A DNA stretch of 16,014 nt from VRUE01 sp036524775 (lineage in GTDB: Bacteria; Actinomycetota; Thermoleophilia; Solirubrobacterales; 70-9). The stretch is taken from contig DATDBO010000059.1 in assembly GCA_036524775.1 (NCBI GenBank), positions 1 through 16,014 on the forward strand, written 5' to 3'. Positions 1-6,273 of this stretch are shown in pieces. A program made the translations under genes and the position numbers. Below the pieces are notes generated by a model. The model was not told the origin of the DNA. It saw only the letters and a list, made by a program, of their open reading frames with translations, and did no database searches. Each line of letters opens with the position of its first letter. Position 1 is the first letter of the stretch.

Positions 1-37
1 GGACGCACGGCGGGTTGGATAGGGTTCCGCGCCGCTG

Positions 38-1255
38 TTGAGGTTCTTCGAGTACGAGGCACGCAAGATCGTCGAGCTGGCGGGGATTCCCGTCACCAAG
101 TACGGCTTCTGCAAGACCGCCGACGAGGCCCGCAAGGCAGCCGAGGAGATCGGCGGCCCGACCGTGATCAAGTCGCAGGTCCTCAGCGGCGGGCGGATGA
201 AGGCGGGAGGCGTCAAGTTCGCCGACACGCCCGAGGAGGCCGCCGAGCACGCCGAGGCCATCCTGCAGCTCGAGATCAACGGCCACATGCCGCGCGGCGT
301 CCTCGTCGACCCCAAAGCCGAGGTCAAGCAGGAGTACTACGCGAGCGTGGTCTGGGACGGCACCGCGAAGCGGCCGCTGATGCTGTTCAGCGACATGGGC
401 GGCATCGACATCGAGGAGGTCGCCGAGCAGCACCCCGACCACGTCGGCCGCGGCCGGCTCTCCAACCTCTTGCCGATCGCCGACTTCGAGGCCAAGCAGG
501 CCGTCGCCGCGACCGGGGTGACCGGCTCACAGCTCAACCGCGCGACGCCGATCCTGGCCAAGCTCGCCCGCCTCTTCCGCGACAACGACATGACCCTGGC
601 CGAGATCAACCCGCTGGCCGAGCTGAGCGACGGCAGCTTCGTCGCCCTCGACGCCCACATGGAGATGGAGAACGAGGCCGTGGGCCGCCAGAAAGCCCTG
701 CTTCGAAAGCACCTCGAGATCGCCGAGGAGGACACGCGCGAGACCTACGAGCCCTCGGACTTCGAGCGCAACGTCGCGGCGATCGACGCCGCCGACCACC
801 GCGGCGTGATCCAGGGCAAGGACCATGGCTTCGAGGGCAACCTGGGCCTCGTGATCGGCGCCGGCGGCGGCTCGCTGACCCTCACCGACGCGGTGCGCAG
901 CCAGGGCGGCAAGCCGGCCAACTACTCCGAGATCGGCGGCAACCCCTCGGTCGCCAAGGCCTGCGGCCTGGCCAAGGAGGTGCTGGAGAAGGACGGGGTC
1001 GAGAAGATCGCCGTGATGATGTCGATCGTCTCCAACACCCGGGTCGACATCGTCGCGCGCGGCGTGATCAAGGCCTGCCTGGAGCTGGGCAAGGACCCGG
1101 GCGAGACGATCGCGATCTTCCGCATCCCCGGCGCTTGGGAGGACGAGGGCTTCAAGATCCTCGATCGCTACGGCGTCGAGTACTGCGACCGTTCGGTCTC
1201 GATGTGGGAGGCAGCGGGACGCGCCGTCGCCAAGATCCAAGGGGCGCCGGCGTGA
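38..1255 (+). CDS. sucC: Succinate-CoA ligase (NDP-forming) beta subunit, divergent
   Basis: This is the nucleotide-binding ATP-grasp subunit of a succinyl-CoA synthetase family enzyme, which converts succinyl-CoA plus NDP and Pi to succinate, NTP and CoA in the TCA cycle. The 405-residue length fits SucC (about 390). The N-terminus (RFFEYEARK) aligns with the usual NLHEYQAK start. The glycine-rich ATP-grasp stretch GGRMKAGG is present. The Mg-binding pair is kept as EINPL (Asn191) and LDAH (Asp205), with the same 14-residue spacing as E. coli. The start is the TTG at 38, because an in-frame TAG lies at 20-22 and only CTG/TTG follow it. A purine-rich GGATAGGG sits rather far upstream (17-24). 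The C-terminal CoA-ligase domain is unusual: GGNPS replaces the common GGGAT, and VSNTRVD replaces FGGIVRCD. The stop overlaps the next start by 4 bases. The family is certain; the exact acid substrate is not. Confidence 0.9.
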   Translation: MRFFEYEARKIVELAGIPVTKYGFCKTADEARKAAEEIGGPTVIKSQVLSGGRMKAGGVKFADTPEEAAEHAEAILQLEINGHMPRGVLVDPKAEVKQEYYASVVWDGTAKRPLMLFSDMGGIDIEEVAEQHPDHVGRGRLSNLLPIADFEAKQAVAATGVTGSQLNRATPILAKLARLFRDNDMTLAEINPLAELSDGSFVALDAHMEMENEAVGRQKALLRKHLEIAEEDTRETYEPSDFERNVAAIDAADHRGVIQGKDHGFEGNLGLVIGAGGGSLTLTDAVRSQGGKPANYSEIGGNPSVAKACGLAKEVLEKDGVEKIAVMMSIVSNTRVDIVARGVIKACLELGKDPGETIAIFRIPGAWEDEGFKILDRYGVEYCDRSVSMWEAAGRAVAKIQGAPA

Positions 1256-2169
1256 GCATCCTGCTGAACAAAGAGACGACCTTCATCGTCCAGGGGATCA
1301 CCGGGCGCGAGGCGGTCAACCTGACCAAGGAGTGCCTCGACTACGGCTCCAAGGTCGTCGGCGGCGTCACCCCCGGCCGCAAGGGCCGCGAGGTGCACGG
1401 CGTGCCGGTCTTCGACACCGTTGCCCAGGCGGTCGAGCACTACGGCGGCCCGATCGACGGCTCGGTCGTCACCGTCCCCCCCGCCTTCACCAAGGATGCC
1501 GTGCTGGAGGCGATCGAGAACGGGATCAAGCTGATCGTGATCGTCACCGAGCGCATCCCGCGCCGCGACGTCGCCCAGATGGTCGAGCTGGCCGATATGC
1601 GCGGCGCCCGCATCATCGGCCCCAACTGCCTCGGCCTGATCGTCCCCGAGGTCTGCAAGATGGGCGGCATCGGCGGCCCCGCCAAAGACGCCGCCAAGGC
1701 CTACGCGCCGGGCCCGGTCGGCGTGATGAGCCGCTCGGGCGGGATGACGACCGAGATCTCCTCCTCGCTGACCCAGGCCGGGCTCGGCGTCTCGACCGCC
1801 GTCTCGATCGGCGGCGACGCGATCATCGGCTCGACTTACGCCGAGCTGATGCCGTACTTCGAGGCCGACGAGCAGACCCAGGCGATCGTCATCTACACCG
1901 AGCCCGGCGGCCGCATGGAGGCGCAGCTCTCCGAGTGGGTCAAGGAGAACGACTCGCGCCTGCCGATCGTCGCCTTCATGGCCGGCAAGTTCATGGACGA
2001 CGAGGAGATGAAAGGCATGAGCTTCGGCCATGCCGGGACGATCGTGGAGGGCAAGGAGGACACCGCGACGGAGAAGATCGCCCGCCTCGAAGCGGCCGGC
2101 ATCCGCGTGGTCGAGCGGATCGACGAGATCCCCGACGCGGTCAAGGAGAAGTTGGGGGTCGCCGCCTGA
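1252..2169 (+). CDS. sucD: Succinate-CoA ligase (NDP-forming) alpha subunit
   Basis: This is the CoA-binding, phosphohistidine-carrying partner of the preceding beta subunit. It has 305 residues, slightly longer than E. coli SucD (about 289). It begins SILLNKETTFIVQGITG, the Rossmann CoA-binding motif of the family, followed by VGGVTPGRKG and IGPNCLGLI. The phosphorylated histidine is His260 in FGHAGTIV, and the acidic residue that normally supports it is kept in YTEPGG. The start is GTG at 1252, sharing GTGA with the sucC stop, so the two are translationally coupled. A longer in-frame reading frame extends back into sucC but adds only non-homologous sequence and was not used. The stop overlaps the following ferredoxin start by one base (TGATG). 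Compared with SucD proteins, FMAGKFMDDEEMKG before the histidine has extra acidic residues. Together with the unusual beta subunit this leaves substrate specificity open. Confidence 0.9.
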   Translation: MSILLNKETTFIVQGITGREAVNLTKECLDYGSKVVGGVTPGRKGREVHGVPVFDTVAQAVEHYGGPIDGSVVTVPPAFTKDAVLEAIENGIKLIVIVTERIPRRDVAQMVELADMRGARIIGPNCLGLIVPEVCKMGGIGGPAKDAAKAYAPGPVGVMSRSGGMTTEISSSLTQAGLGVSTAVSIGGDAIIGSTYAELMPYFEADEQTQAIVIYTEPGGRMEAQLSEWVKENDSRLPIVAFMAGKFMDDEEMKGMSFGHAGTIVEGKEDTATEKIARLEAAGIRVVERIDEIPDAVKEKLGVAA

Positions 2170-2414
2170 TGGCCGAGACGCTGAGCAAGGTCTTCATCGA
2201 CGTCGAGGTAGACGACTCGATCAAGGGTGACGCCGAGCTGGCCAGGAAGCTCGAAGAAGTCTGCCCCGTCGACATCTTCGCCGCTACCGACTCCGGCGTC
2301 GAGATCGTCGCCAAGAACCTCGACGAGTGCGTCCTCTGCCGCCTCTGCATCGAAGCCGCCCCGGCGGGCACCGTGCACGTCAAGAAGCTCTACGACGGCA
2401 CCGAGCTGTCCTAG
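2169..2414 (+). CDS. Small ferredoxin, single [4Fe-4S] cluster of ETF-QO/FixX type
   Basis: This is an 81-residue cytoplasmic electron carrier, third gene of the sucCD operon, starting at the ATG that overlaps the sucD stop by one base. It has exactly four cysteines: Cys32 in VCPVDIF, and Cys54, Cys57 and Cys60 in ECVLCRLCIEAAP. The spacing C-x21-C-x2-C-x2-C, with Ala-Pro where a second-cluster Cys-Pro would be, resembles the [4Fe-4S] domain of electron-transfer flavoprotein:quinone oxidoreductase and FixX-like proteins. A normal 2[4Fe-4S] ferredoxin does not look like this, so one cluster is expected. There is no signal peptide or membrane segment. Its place after a CoA ligase suggests an electron partner of a 2-oxoacid:ferredoxin oxidoreductase, possibly encoded upstream of the window, or of an ETF route; this is inference. 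Its TAG stop overlaps the stop of the minus-strand neighbour in a shared CTAG. Confidence 0.85.
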   Translation: MAETLSKVFIDVEVDDSIKGDAELARKLEEVCPVDIFAATDSGVEIVAKNLDECVLCRLCIEAAPAGTVHVKKLYDGTELS

Positions 2415-2830
2415 CGCAGCAAGACGTTCTCGGCGAAGTCGACCAGGTGCTGCGTCTGGCGAATGGACTGCTTGAGCTGTGATGCGCTCACGCTGATGAA
2501 GCCGTAATGCGCTGCGTCCTTGAGGGTGATCAACTTGCGTAGCTGACCCGCCGCCTGCTTCCCCCCGCCCGTGATTTCGCGAAGGAGATCCTCTGCGTCA
2601 TGGTGGTTGTCGGAACGGGACCGACGTCCAAGTACGTGACAGCACACCGCATCAGTCGCGGCGATGCCAGCAAGGATCGCGACGGAGGCCGCCACGCTGC
2701 CATATTCGAGGTTCGGATCGTTCACATCCGCGGTCAGCTCTGCAACGTCCAGAAAGCTTTTCGCGTGCGTAAGCCGCTGATGCGCCTGCGGCTCGCCGCA
2801 CTCCTGGGTCCTCTTCCGTCCCTGAGCCAT
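2411..2830 (-). CDS. HEPN-like helical protein, putative toxin partner of MNT protein
   Basis: A 139-residue, mostly helical protein in an operon with the MNT protein. ATG at 2830 overlaps the upstream stop by one base (TGATG); a TTG one codon earlier is possible. After a basic N-tail (about 1-20) come predicted helices: about 20-34, 45-68 (AASVAILAGIAATDAVCCHVLG), 76-87, 92-104 and 115-138. The layout, with a long alanine-rich helix, an RRSRSDNHHDAEDLL turn and LKDAAHYG near residues 103-110, resembles small HEPN proteins encoded with minimal nucleotidyltransferases. In HepT toxins the RNase motif is R-x4-H-x-Y. Here the nearest matches are R72-x4-H77 and the degenerate K104-DAA-H108-Y109, so nuclease activity is uncertain. 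Base composition is lower in GC than the flanks (34 of 60 G/C at 2461-2520 against 43 of 60 at 1741-1800), which suggests acquisition. The HEPN assignment is from pattern and context, not from an alignment. Confidence 0.72.
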   Translation of the reverse strand: MAQGRKRTQECGEPQAHQRLTHAKSFLDVAELTADVNDPNLEYGSVAASVAILAGIAATDAVCCHVLGRRSRSDNHHDAEDLLREITGGGKQAAGQLRKLITLKDAAHYGFISVSASQLKQSIRQTQHLVDFAENVLLR

Positions 2831-3447
2831 CAAAAAGCACCCAGCAAGTTCCTCGTGGGTTTGCCACCGAGGTCGATCGCATCATGCCGGAGCTCATCGA
2901 TGACCGGGGGTGGGTCTCTGCGCAGTTGAACAAGCTCCTCCTCCGAAATCTCGACGATGCCGGCGTTGTTTCCGGTCCAGGCACGAACCGACTCGGCCAG
3001 GCCATCCACCTGTTCCAACCAACCAGGATCATCGGGGTCGGCCCCCTCGGGCCTGACTACGAACAGATCGATATCGCTGCCCGTATCCCCATCCCCGCGC
3101 GCTGCGCTGCCGAAGAGGGAAACATGGACAGGTGGCGTTCGCCAGGCGCCGATTTCATTCCGAAGTCGCTGAATCAGCTCGTTTCGCGATTCCGCCATCT
3201 GCTCGACCACCGGAGCCATCAGGTGGCTTCGATTGAGCGTGTAGAGGAAGGTCCGACCGGCCTCCAGACGATCAACCAGTCCATGCTCGACCAGGCGATC
3301 GAGGGCATATTGGACTCCCGTCGCAGAGCGTTTGGCGCGCCGCGCGACCTCGCGGCCACTTCGCGGCATAGTCGAACCAGCCAGCGCCACCAGCACATCA
3401 GCGTCGACCCCAGCCGACACGGCCTCGAAAGGCTTGGCTACATTCAT
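2830..3447 (-). CDS. Winged-helix / minimal nucleotidyltransferase fusion (MntA-like antitoxin)
   Basis: This 205-residue protein joins an N-terminal winged helix-turn-helix domain (about 13-75; SGREVARRAKRSATGVQ then LVEHGLVDRLEAG and a TFLYTLN wing) to a nucleotidyltransferase domain (about 105-195). The transferase signature is FGSAARG...SDIDLFVV, that is G113-S114, ten residues, then D125-x-D127, the GS-x10-DxD motif of MntA-type MNT enzymes. IVEISEEE could supply the third acidic residue. In characterised MntA/HepT pairs the MNT protein AMPylates the HEPN toxin and neutralises it; the same is inferred here from the coupled HEPN-like gene. ATG at 3447 was chosen over an in-frame ATG at 3465, because the earlier codon lies between the -10 and -35 boxes while the predicted +1 is the A of the 3447 ATG. 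This makes the mRNA probably leaderless. The fused winged helix plus upstream repeats suggests autoregulation. Confidence 0.88.
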   Translation of the reverse strand: MNVAKPFEAVSAGVDADVLVALAGSTMPRSGREVARRAKRSATGVQYALDRLVEHGLVDRLEAGRTFLYTLNRSHLMAPVVEQMAESRNELIQRLRNEIGAWRTPPVHVSLFGSAARGDGDTGSDIDLFVVRPEGADPDDPGWLEQVDGLAESVRAWTGNNAGIVEISEEELVQLRRDPPPVIDELRHDAIDLGGKPTRNLLGAF

Positions 3448-3498
3448 GACCTTATTATAGGGCATATAACCTAAATCTCAATCAATTGACCTAAATCT
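3447..3498. repeat. Three 20-bp-phased direct repeats in MNT promoter, probable operators
   Basis: Three copies of a 12-bp element start exactly 20 bp apart: tgaccttattat at 3447, taacctaaatct at 3467 and tgacctaaatct at 3487. The last two differ at one base; the first agrees mainly in its tgacct half. A 20-bp step is close to two helical turns, so bound proteins would sit on roughly the same DNA face. The copies cover the transcription start, the -35/spacer region and the region just upstream of -35. This is the expected placement for repression by the winged-helix domain of the MNT protein. Confidence 0.65.
3454..3481 (-). promoter_or_regulatory. Sigma-70-type promoter of the MNT-HEPN operon
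   Basis: On the minus strand, TTGAGA (3481-3476) and a perfect TATAAT (3459-3454) are separated by 16 bp. Counting the usual distance from the -10 box puts +1 at 3447, which is the A of the MNT ATG. The surrounding line 3421-3480 has only 25 G/C in 60 bases, very unlike the rest of the window. Confidence 0.68.
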
Positions 3499-3504
3499 AG
3501 GTCA
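3487..3504. promoter_or_regulatory. Perfect palindrome TGACCTA-AATC-TAGGTCA
   Basis: The most distal repeat is extended into an 18-bp inverted repeat with 7-bp perfect arms and a 4-bp centre, ending just upstream of the -35 box of the MNT-HEPN promoter. Such symmetry suits a dimeric winged-helix regulator and this copy is likely the strongest operator. It might also influence the divergent fadA2-like operon, whose start is about 155 bp away. Confidence 0.6.
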
Positions 3505-3549
3505 GCGACATGGCAAAGCGTACGTCGGTCACATAGACCTGGACATCGT

Positions 3550-3583
3550 TCGGTGTCTCGGTTACGTTTACACCGATCGATGT
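3550..3583. promoter_or_regulatory. Candidate operator region upstream of the fadA2-like operon
   Basis: Two overlapping symmetric elements lie in the 3505-3658 intergenic stretch. TCGGTGT (3550-3556) and ACACCGA (3570-3576) form a 7-bp inverted repeat with 13 bp between. ACACCGATCGATGT (3570-3583) is a 14-bp palindrome with one mismatched pair. Either could be bound by a TetR- or FadR-like acyl-CoA-responsive repressor of the operon; which protein binds is unknown. I found no convincing -35/-10 pair for the plus-strand operon and no gene in the rest of this stretch. Confidence 0.4.
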
Positions 3584-3658
3584 AGCGGGTAGTTGCGGCG
3601 GGAGGCTCCAGGCCCCTGCACGCCTCGTATCGCCACTTCAAATCGAAAGGCTTCGACG

Positions 3659-4954
3659 TTGACTGACAGTCCCCGTCGCGTTGCCGTCGTCGGCGGCAAC
3701 CGGATTCCCTTCGCGCGCTCCAACTCGGTCTACTCGCGCGCCTCCAACCAGGACATGCTCAGCGCAGCGCTCGACGGTCTGGTCGAGCGCTTCTCGCTCG
3801 GCGGCGAAGCGATCGGCGAGGTGGCCGGGGGCGCCGTGCTCAAGCACTCGCGCGACCGCGACCTGACCCGCGAGAGCGTGCTCGGCACCCGGCTCGCCCC
3901 CGAGACGCCCGCCTACGACGTCCAGCAGGCCTGCGGGACCGGCCTGGAGACGACGATCCTCGTCGCCAACAAGATCGCCCTCGGCCAGATCGACTCCGGC
4001 ATCGCCTGCGGCGCCGACACCACCTCCGACGCGCCGATCGGCATCAACGAGGGCCTGCGCGAGGTCCTGCTCGATGCCAACCGCGAGAAATCGACGGTGG
4101 GTCGGCTCAAGCAGCTGACCCGCGTCCGGCCCGGCCACGTCGTTCCGTCCATCCCCCGCAACGAGGAGCCGCGCACCGGCCTCTCGATGGGCGAGCACTG
4201 CGCCACGATGGCGGCCGAGTGGGGCGTCGGCCGCGACGAGCAGGACGAGCTCGCGGTCAAGAGCCACCACGCCCTCGCCGCCGCCTACGAGCGCGGCTTC
4301 ATGGACGACCTCGTCAACCCCTGGCTCGGCCTCGAGCGCGACCAGAACCTGCGCCCCGACTCCTCGACCGAGAAGCTGGCCAAGCTCGGCCCCGTCTTCG
4401 GCGGCGAGGACGGCACGATGACCGCCGCCAACTCGACCCCGCTCTCGGACGGCGCCTCCGCCGTGCTGCTGGCGAGCGAGGAGTGGGCGAACGAGCGCGA
4501 CCTGCCGGTCCTGGCGTACTTCGTCGACGGCCAGACCGCGGCGGTCGACCACGTCCACAAGCGCGAGGGCCTCTTGATGGCGCCCGCTTACGCGATGCCG
4601 CGCATGCTCGACCGCAACGGCCTCTCGCTGCAGGACTTCGACCTCTACGAGATCCACGAGGCCTTCGCCGCCCAGGTGCTCTGCACGCTGCGCGCCTGGG
4701 AGGACGAGCGCTTCTGCCGCGACCGCCTCGGCCGTGAGAAGCCGCTCGGCGCGATCGACCGCGAGAAGCTCAACGTCAACGGCGGCTCACTCGCCGCCGG
4801 CCACCCCTTCGCCGCGACCGGCGGGCGCATCGTCGCCTCGCTGGCCAAGCAGTTGCACGAGCGCGGCTCCGGCCGCGGCGCGATCAGCATCTGCGCCGCC
4901 GGCGGCCAGGGAGTCGTCGCGATCCTCGAGGCACCGGGAAAGGACGGGAGATGA
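3659..4954 (+). CDS. fadA2: Acetyl-CoA acyltransferase (thiolase), FadA2/FadI type
   Basis: The enzyme catalyses thiolytic cleavage of 3-oxoacyl-CoA, or the reverse condensation, as the last step of beta-oxidation. The 431-residue length matches the longer FadI/FadA2 class rather than the 390-residue thiolases. It opens RRVAVVGGNRIPFARSN. The acyl-accepting cysteine is Cys92 in QQACGTGLET. Other catalytic residues are His333 in IHEAFAAQ, His382 in NVNGGSLAAGHPFAATGG and Cys412 in SICAAGGQG. The start is the TTG at 3659, preceded by GAAAGG at 3645-3650 with 8-bp spacing. A longer frame from the TTG at 3593 adds 22 residues with no family similarity. The last four bases overlap the FabG4-like start (ATGA). 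In Mycobacterium tuberculosis, fadA2 (Rv0243) lies beside fabG4 (Rv0242c) and htdX (Rv0241c). The same three functions in the same order here support the assignment. Confidence 0.92.
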   Translation: MTDSPRRVAVVGGNRIPFARSNSVYSRASNQDMLSAALDGLVERFSLGGEAIGEVAGGAVLKHSRDRDLTRESVLGTRLAPETPAYDVQQACGTGLETTILVANKIALGQIDSGIACGADTTSDAPIGINEGLREVLLDANREKSTVGRLKQLTRVRPGHVVPSIPRNEEPRTGLSMGEHCATMAAEWGVGRDEQDELAVKSHHALAAAYERGFMDDLVNPWLGLERDQNLRPDSSTEKLAKLGPVFGGEDGTMTAANSTPLSDGASAVLLASEEWANERDLPVLAYFVDGQTAAVDHVHKREGLLMAPAYAMPRMLDRNGLSLQDFDLYEIHEAFAAQVLCTLRAWEDERFCRDRLGREKPLGAIDREKLNVNGGSLAAGHPFAATGGRIVASLAKQLHERGSGRGAISICAAGGQGVVAILEAPGKDGR

Positions 4955-6273
4955 GCGACCTCTACTCGCAGATCGTCAACTCGCCGCCCGGGCGGCTGAT
5001 CGCCCCCCGCGTCGGCCTGCCCCGCCCGACGAAGCTCGCGCGGCGCTGGTCGAACGGCTCCGCCGGCGCCGGGCCGGTGCTGCTCGGCAGCGCCCCCGGC
5101 GGCCGGCTCGAGAAGCCGCTGGAGCGCCTGCTGGGCGAGATCGGCGCGCCCCGCCCGGCGAAAACCGACAGCCCCGTGCAGGCCCTCGTCTTCGACGCGA
5201 CGGGCATCTCCGACTCGACCGAGCTGGTCGAGCTGCAGCGCTTCTTCCACCCCAACGTCCGGCGGGTCGAGGGCTCGGGCCGCGTCGTCGTGCTCGGCAC
5301 GCCGCCGACCGGCCTGCCGCCCCGTGCAGCCGCCGCGCAGCGGGCGCTGGAGGGCTTCACCCGCTCGCTCGGCAAGGAGATCGGCCGCGGCATCGCCGTG
5401 CAGCTGGTCTACGTCGCCGAGGGTGCCGAGGAGGAGATCGACTCGACCCTGCGCTTCCTGCTCTCGCCCCGCTCGGCCTACGTCTCCGGCCAGGTGATCC
5501 GCGTCGGCCCCGGCGTCGCCAAGGCGCCGCGGATCGAATGGGAGCGGCCGCTCGACGGCGTCCGCGCCCTCGTCACCGGGGCCTCGCGCGGCATCGGCGA
5601 GGCGATCGCCGAGACCCTGCACCGCGACGGCGCCGAGCTGGTCCTGCTCGACGTCCCGGCCCTCGCCGACGACCTGAAGGCCGTCGGCGCGCGGCTCGAG
5701 GCGGAGACGATCGAGCTCGACATCACCGACGCCGACGCCCCGGCGACGATCGCCGCGCGCCTCTCCGACGGCGTCGACGTCGTCGTCCACAACGCCGGCG
5801 TCACCCGCGACCGCACGATCGCCAAGATGCCCGAGGACCGCTGGACCTCGCTGATGGAGATCAACCTCTCCAGCGAGGAGCGGATCGACGACGAGCTGCT
5901 GCACCGCGACCTGCTGCGCGAGAACGGCCGCATCGTCTGCGTCTCCTCGATGAGTGGCATCGCCGGCAACTCCGGCCAGACCAACTACGCCACCTCGAAG
6001 GCGGGCGTGATCGGCATGGTCGAGGCGCTGGCGCCCGAGCTGGCCAAGCGCAAGGCGACGATCAACGCCGTCGCCCCCGGCTTCATCGAGACGCAGATGA
6101 CCGACGCGATGCCGATCGCGATCCGCGAAGCGGGCCGGCGGATGAACAGCATGTCGCAGGGCGGCCTGCCGGTCGACGTCGCCGAGACGATCGCCTGGTT
6201 CGCGAGCCCGGCCTCGACCGGGGTCAACGGCAACGTCGTGCGCGTCTGCGGCCAGAGCCTCTTGGGAGCGTGA
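4951..6273 (+). CDS. fabG4: 3-oxoacyl-thioester reductase, two-domain FabG4-like SDR
   Basis: A 440-residue high-molecular-weight FabG, which reduces 3-oxoacyl thioesters or oxidises 3-hydroxyacyl-CoA with a nicotinamide cofactor. Residues about 1-200 form a degenerate flavodoxin/Rossmann-like N-terminal domain typical of FabG4. The C-terminal short-chain dehydrogenase domain starts at about 205 with VTGASRGIG (208-216), then HNAGVTRD. Catalytic Ser333 (VSSMSG) and Tyr346-x3-Lys350 (NYATSK) are present. The C-terminal end NGNVVRVCGQSLLGA matches my memory of mycobacterial FabG4 closely. ATG at 4951 overlaps the thiolase stop by four bases and has AGGA 6 bp upstream. The stop overlaps the next ATG by one base. 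The segment NLSSEERIDDELLHRD is more charged than in FabG4. Neighbouring beta-oxidation genes favour a 3-hydroxyacyl-CoA dehydrogenase role, though an elongation role cannot be excluded. Confidence 0.92.
   Translation: MSDLYSQIVNSPPGRLIAPRVGLPRPTKLARRWSNGSAGAGPVLLGSAPGGRLEKPLERLLGEIGAPRPAKTDSPVQALVFDATGISDSTELVELQRFFHPNVRRVEGSGRVVVLGTPPTGLPPRAAAAQRALEGFTRSLGKEIGRGIAVQLVYVAEGAEEEIDSTLRFLLSPRSAYVSGQVIRVGPGVAKAPRIEWERPLDGVRALVTGASRGIGEAIAETLHRDGAELVLLDVPALADDLKAVGARLEAETIELDITDADAPATIAARLSDGVDVVVHNAGVTRDRTIAKMPEDRWTSLMEINLSSEERIDDELLHRDLLRENGRIVCVSSMSGIAGNSGQTNYATSKAGVIGMVEALAPELAKRKATINAVAPGFIETQMTDAMPIAIREAGRRMNSMSQGGLPVDVAETIAWFASPASTGVNGNVVRVCGQSLLGA

Noticed and set aside
1332..2414. Alternative plus-strand frame of 360 codons over sucD that ends in the ferredoxin
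   Set aside because: Only the last 81 codons match a protein family. The upstream part is Arg/Pro-rich out-of-frame sucD sequence, so it is not a fusion gene.
2600..3474. Plus-strand frames at 2600-2929 and 2884-3474 within the island
   Set aside because: They are antisense to the MNT and HEPN-like genes, show no motif, and have no convincing ribosome binding site; the minus-strand frames have clear catalytic and helical signatures.
2411..3500. CTAG at both ends of the island as a target-site duplication
   Set aside because: CTAG also occurs at several other places, including the ACAD stop (8513) and MMPL stop (12697), one copy here is part of the operator palindrome, and there is no transposase or terminal inverted repeat.
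3509..3535. Eight-codon ATG frame in the fadA2 upstream gap as a leader peptide
   Set aside because: No ribosome binding site, no regulatory codon run and no attenuator-like hairpins follow it.
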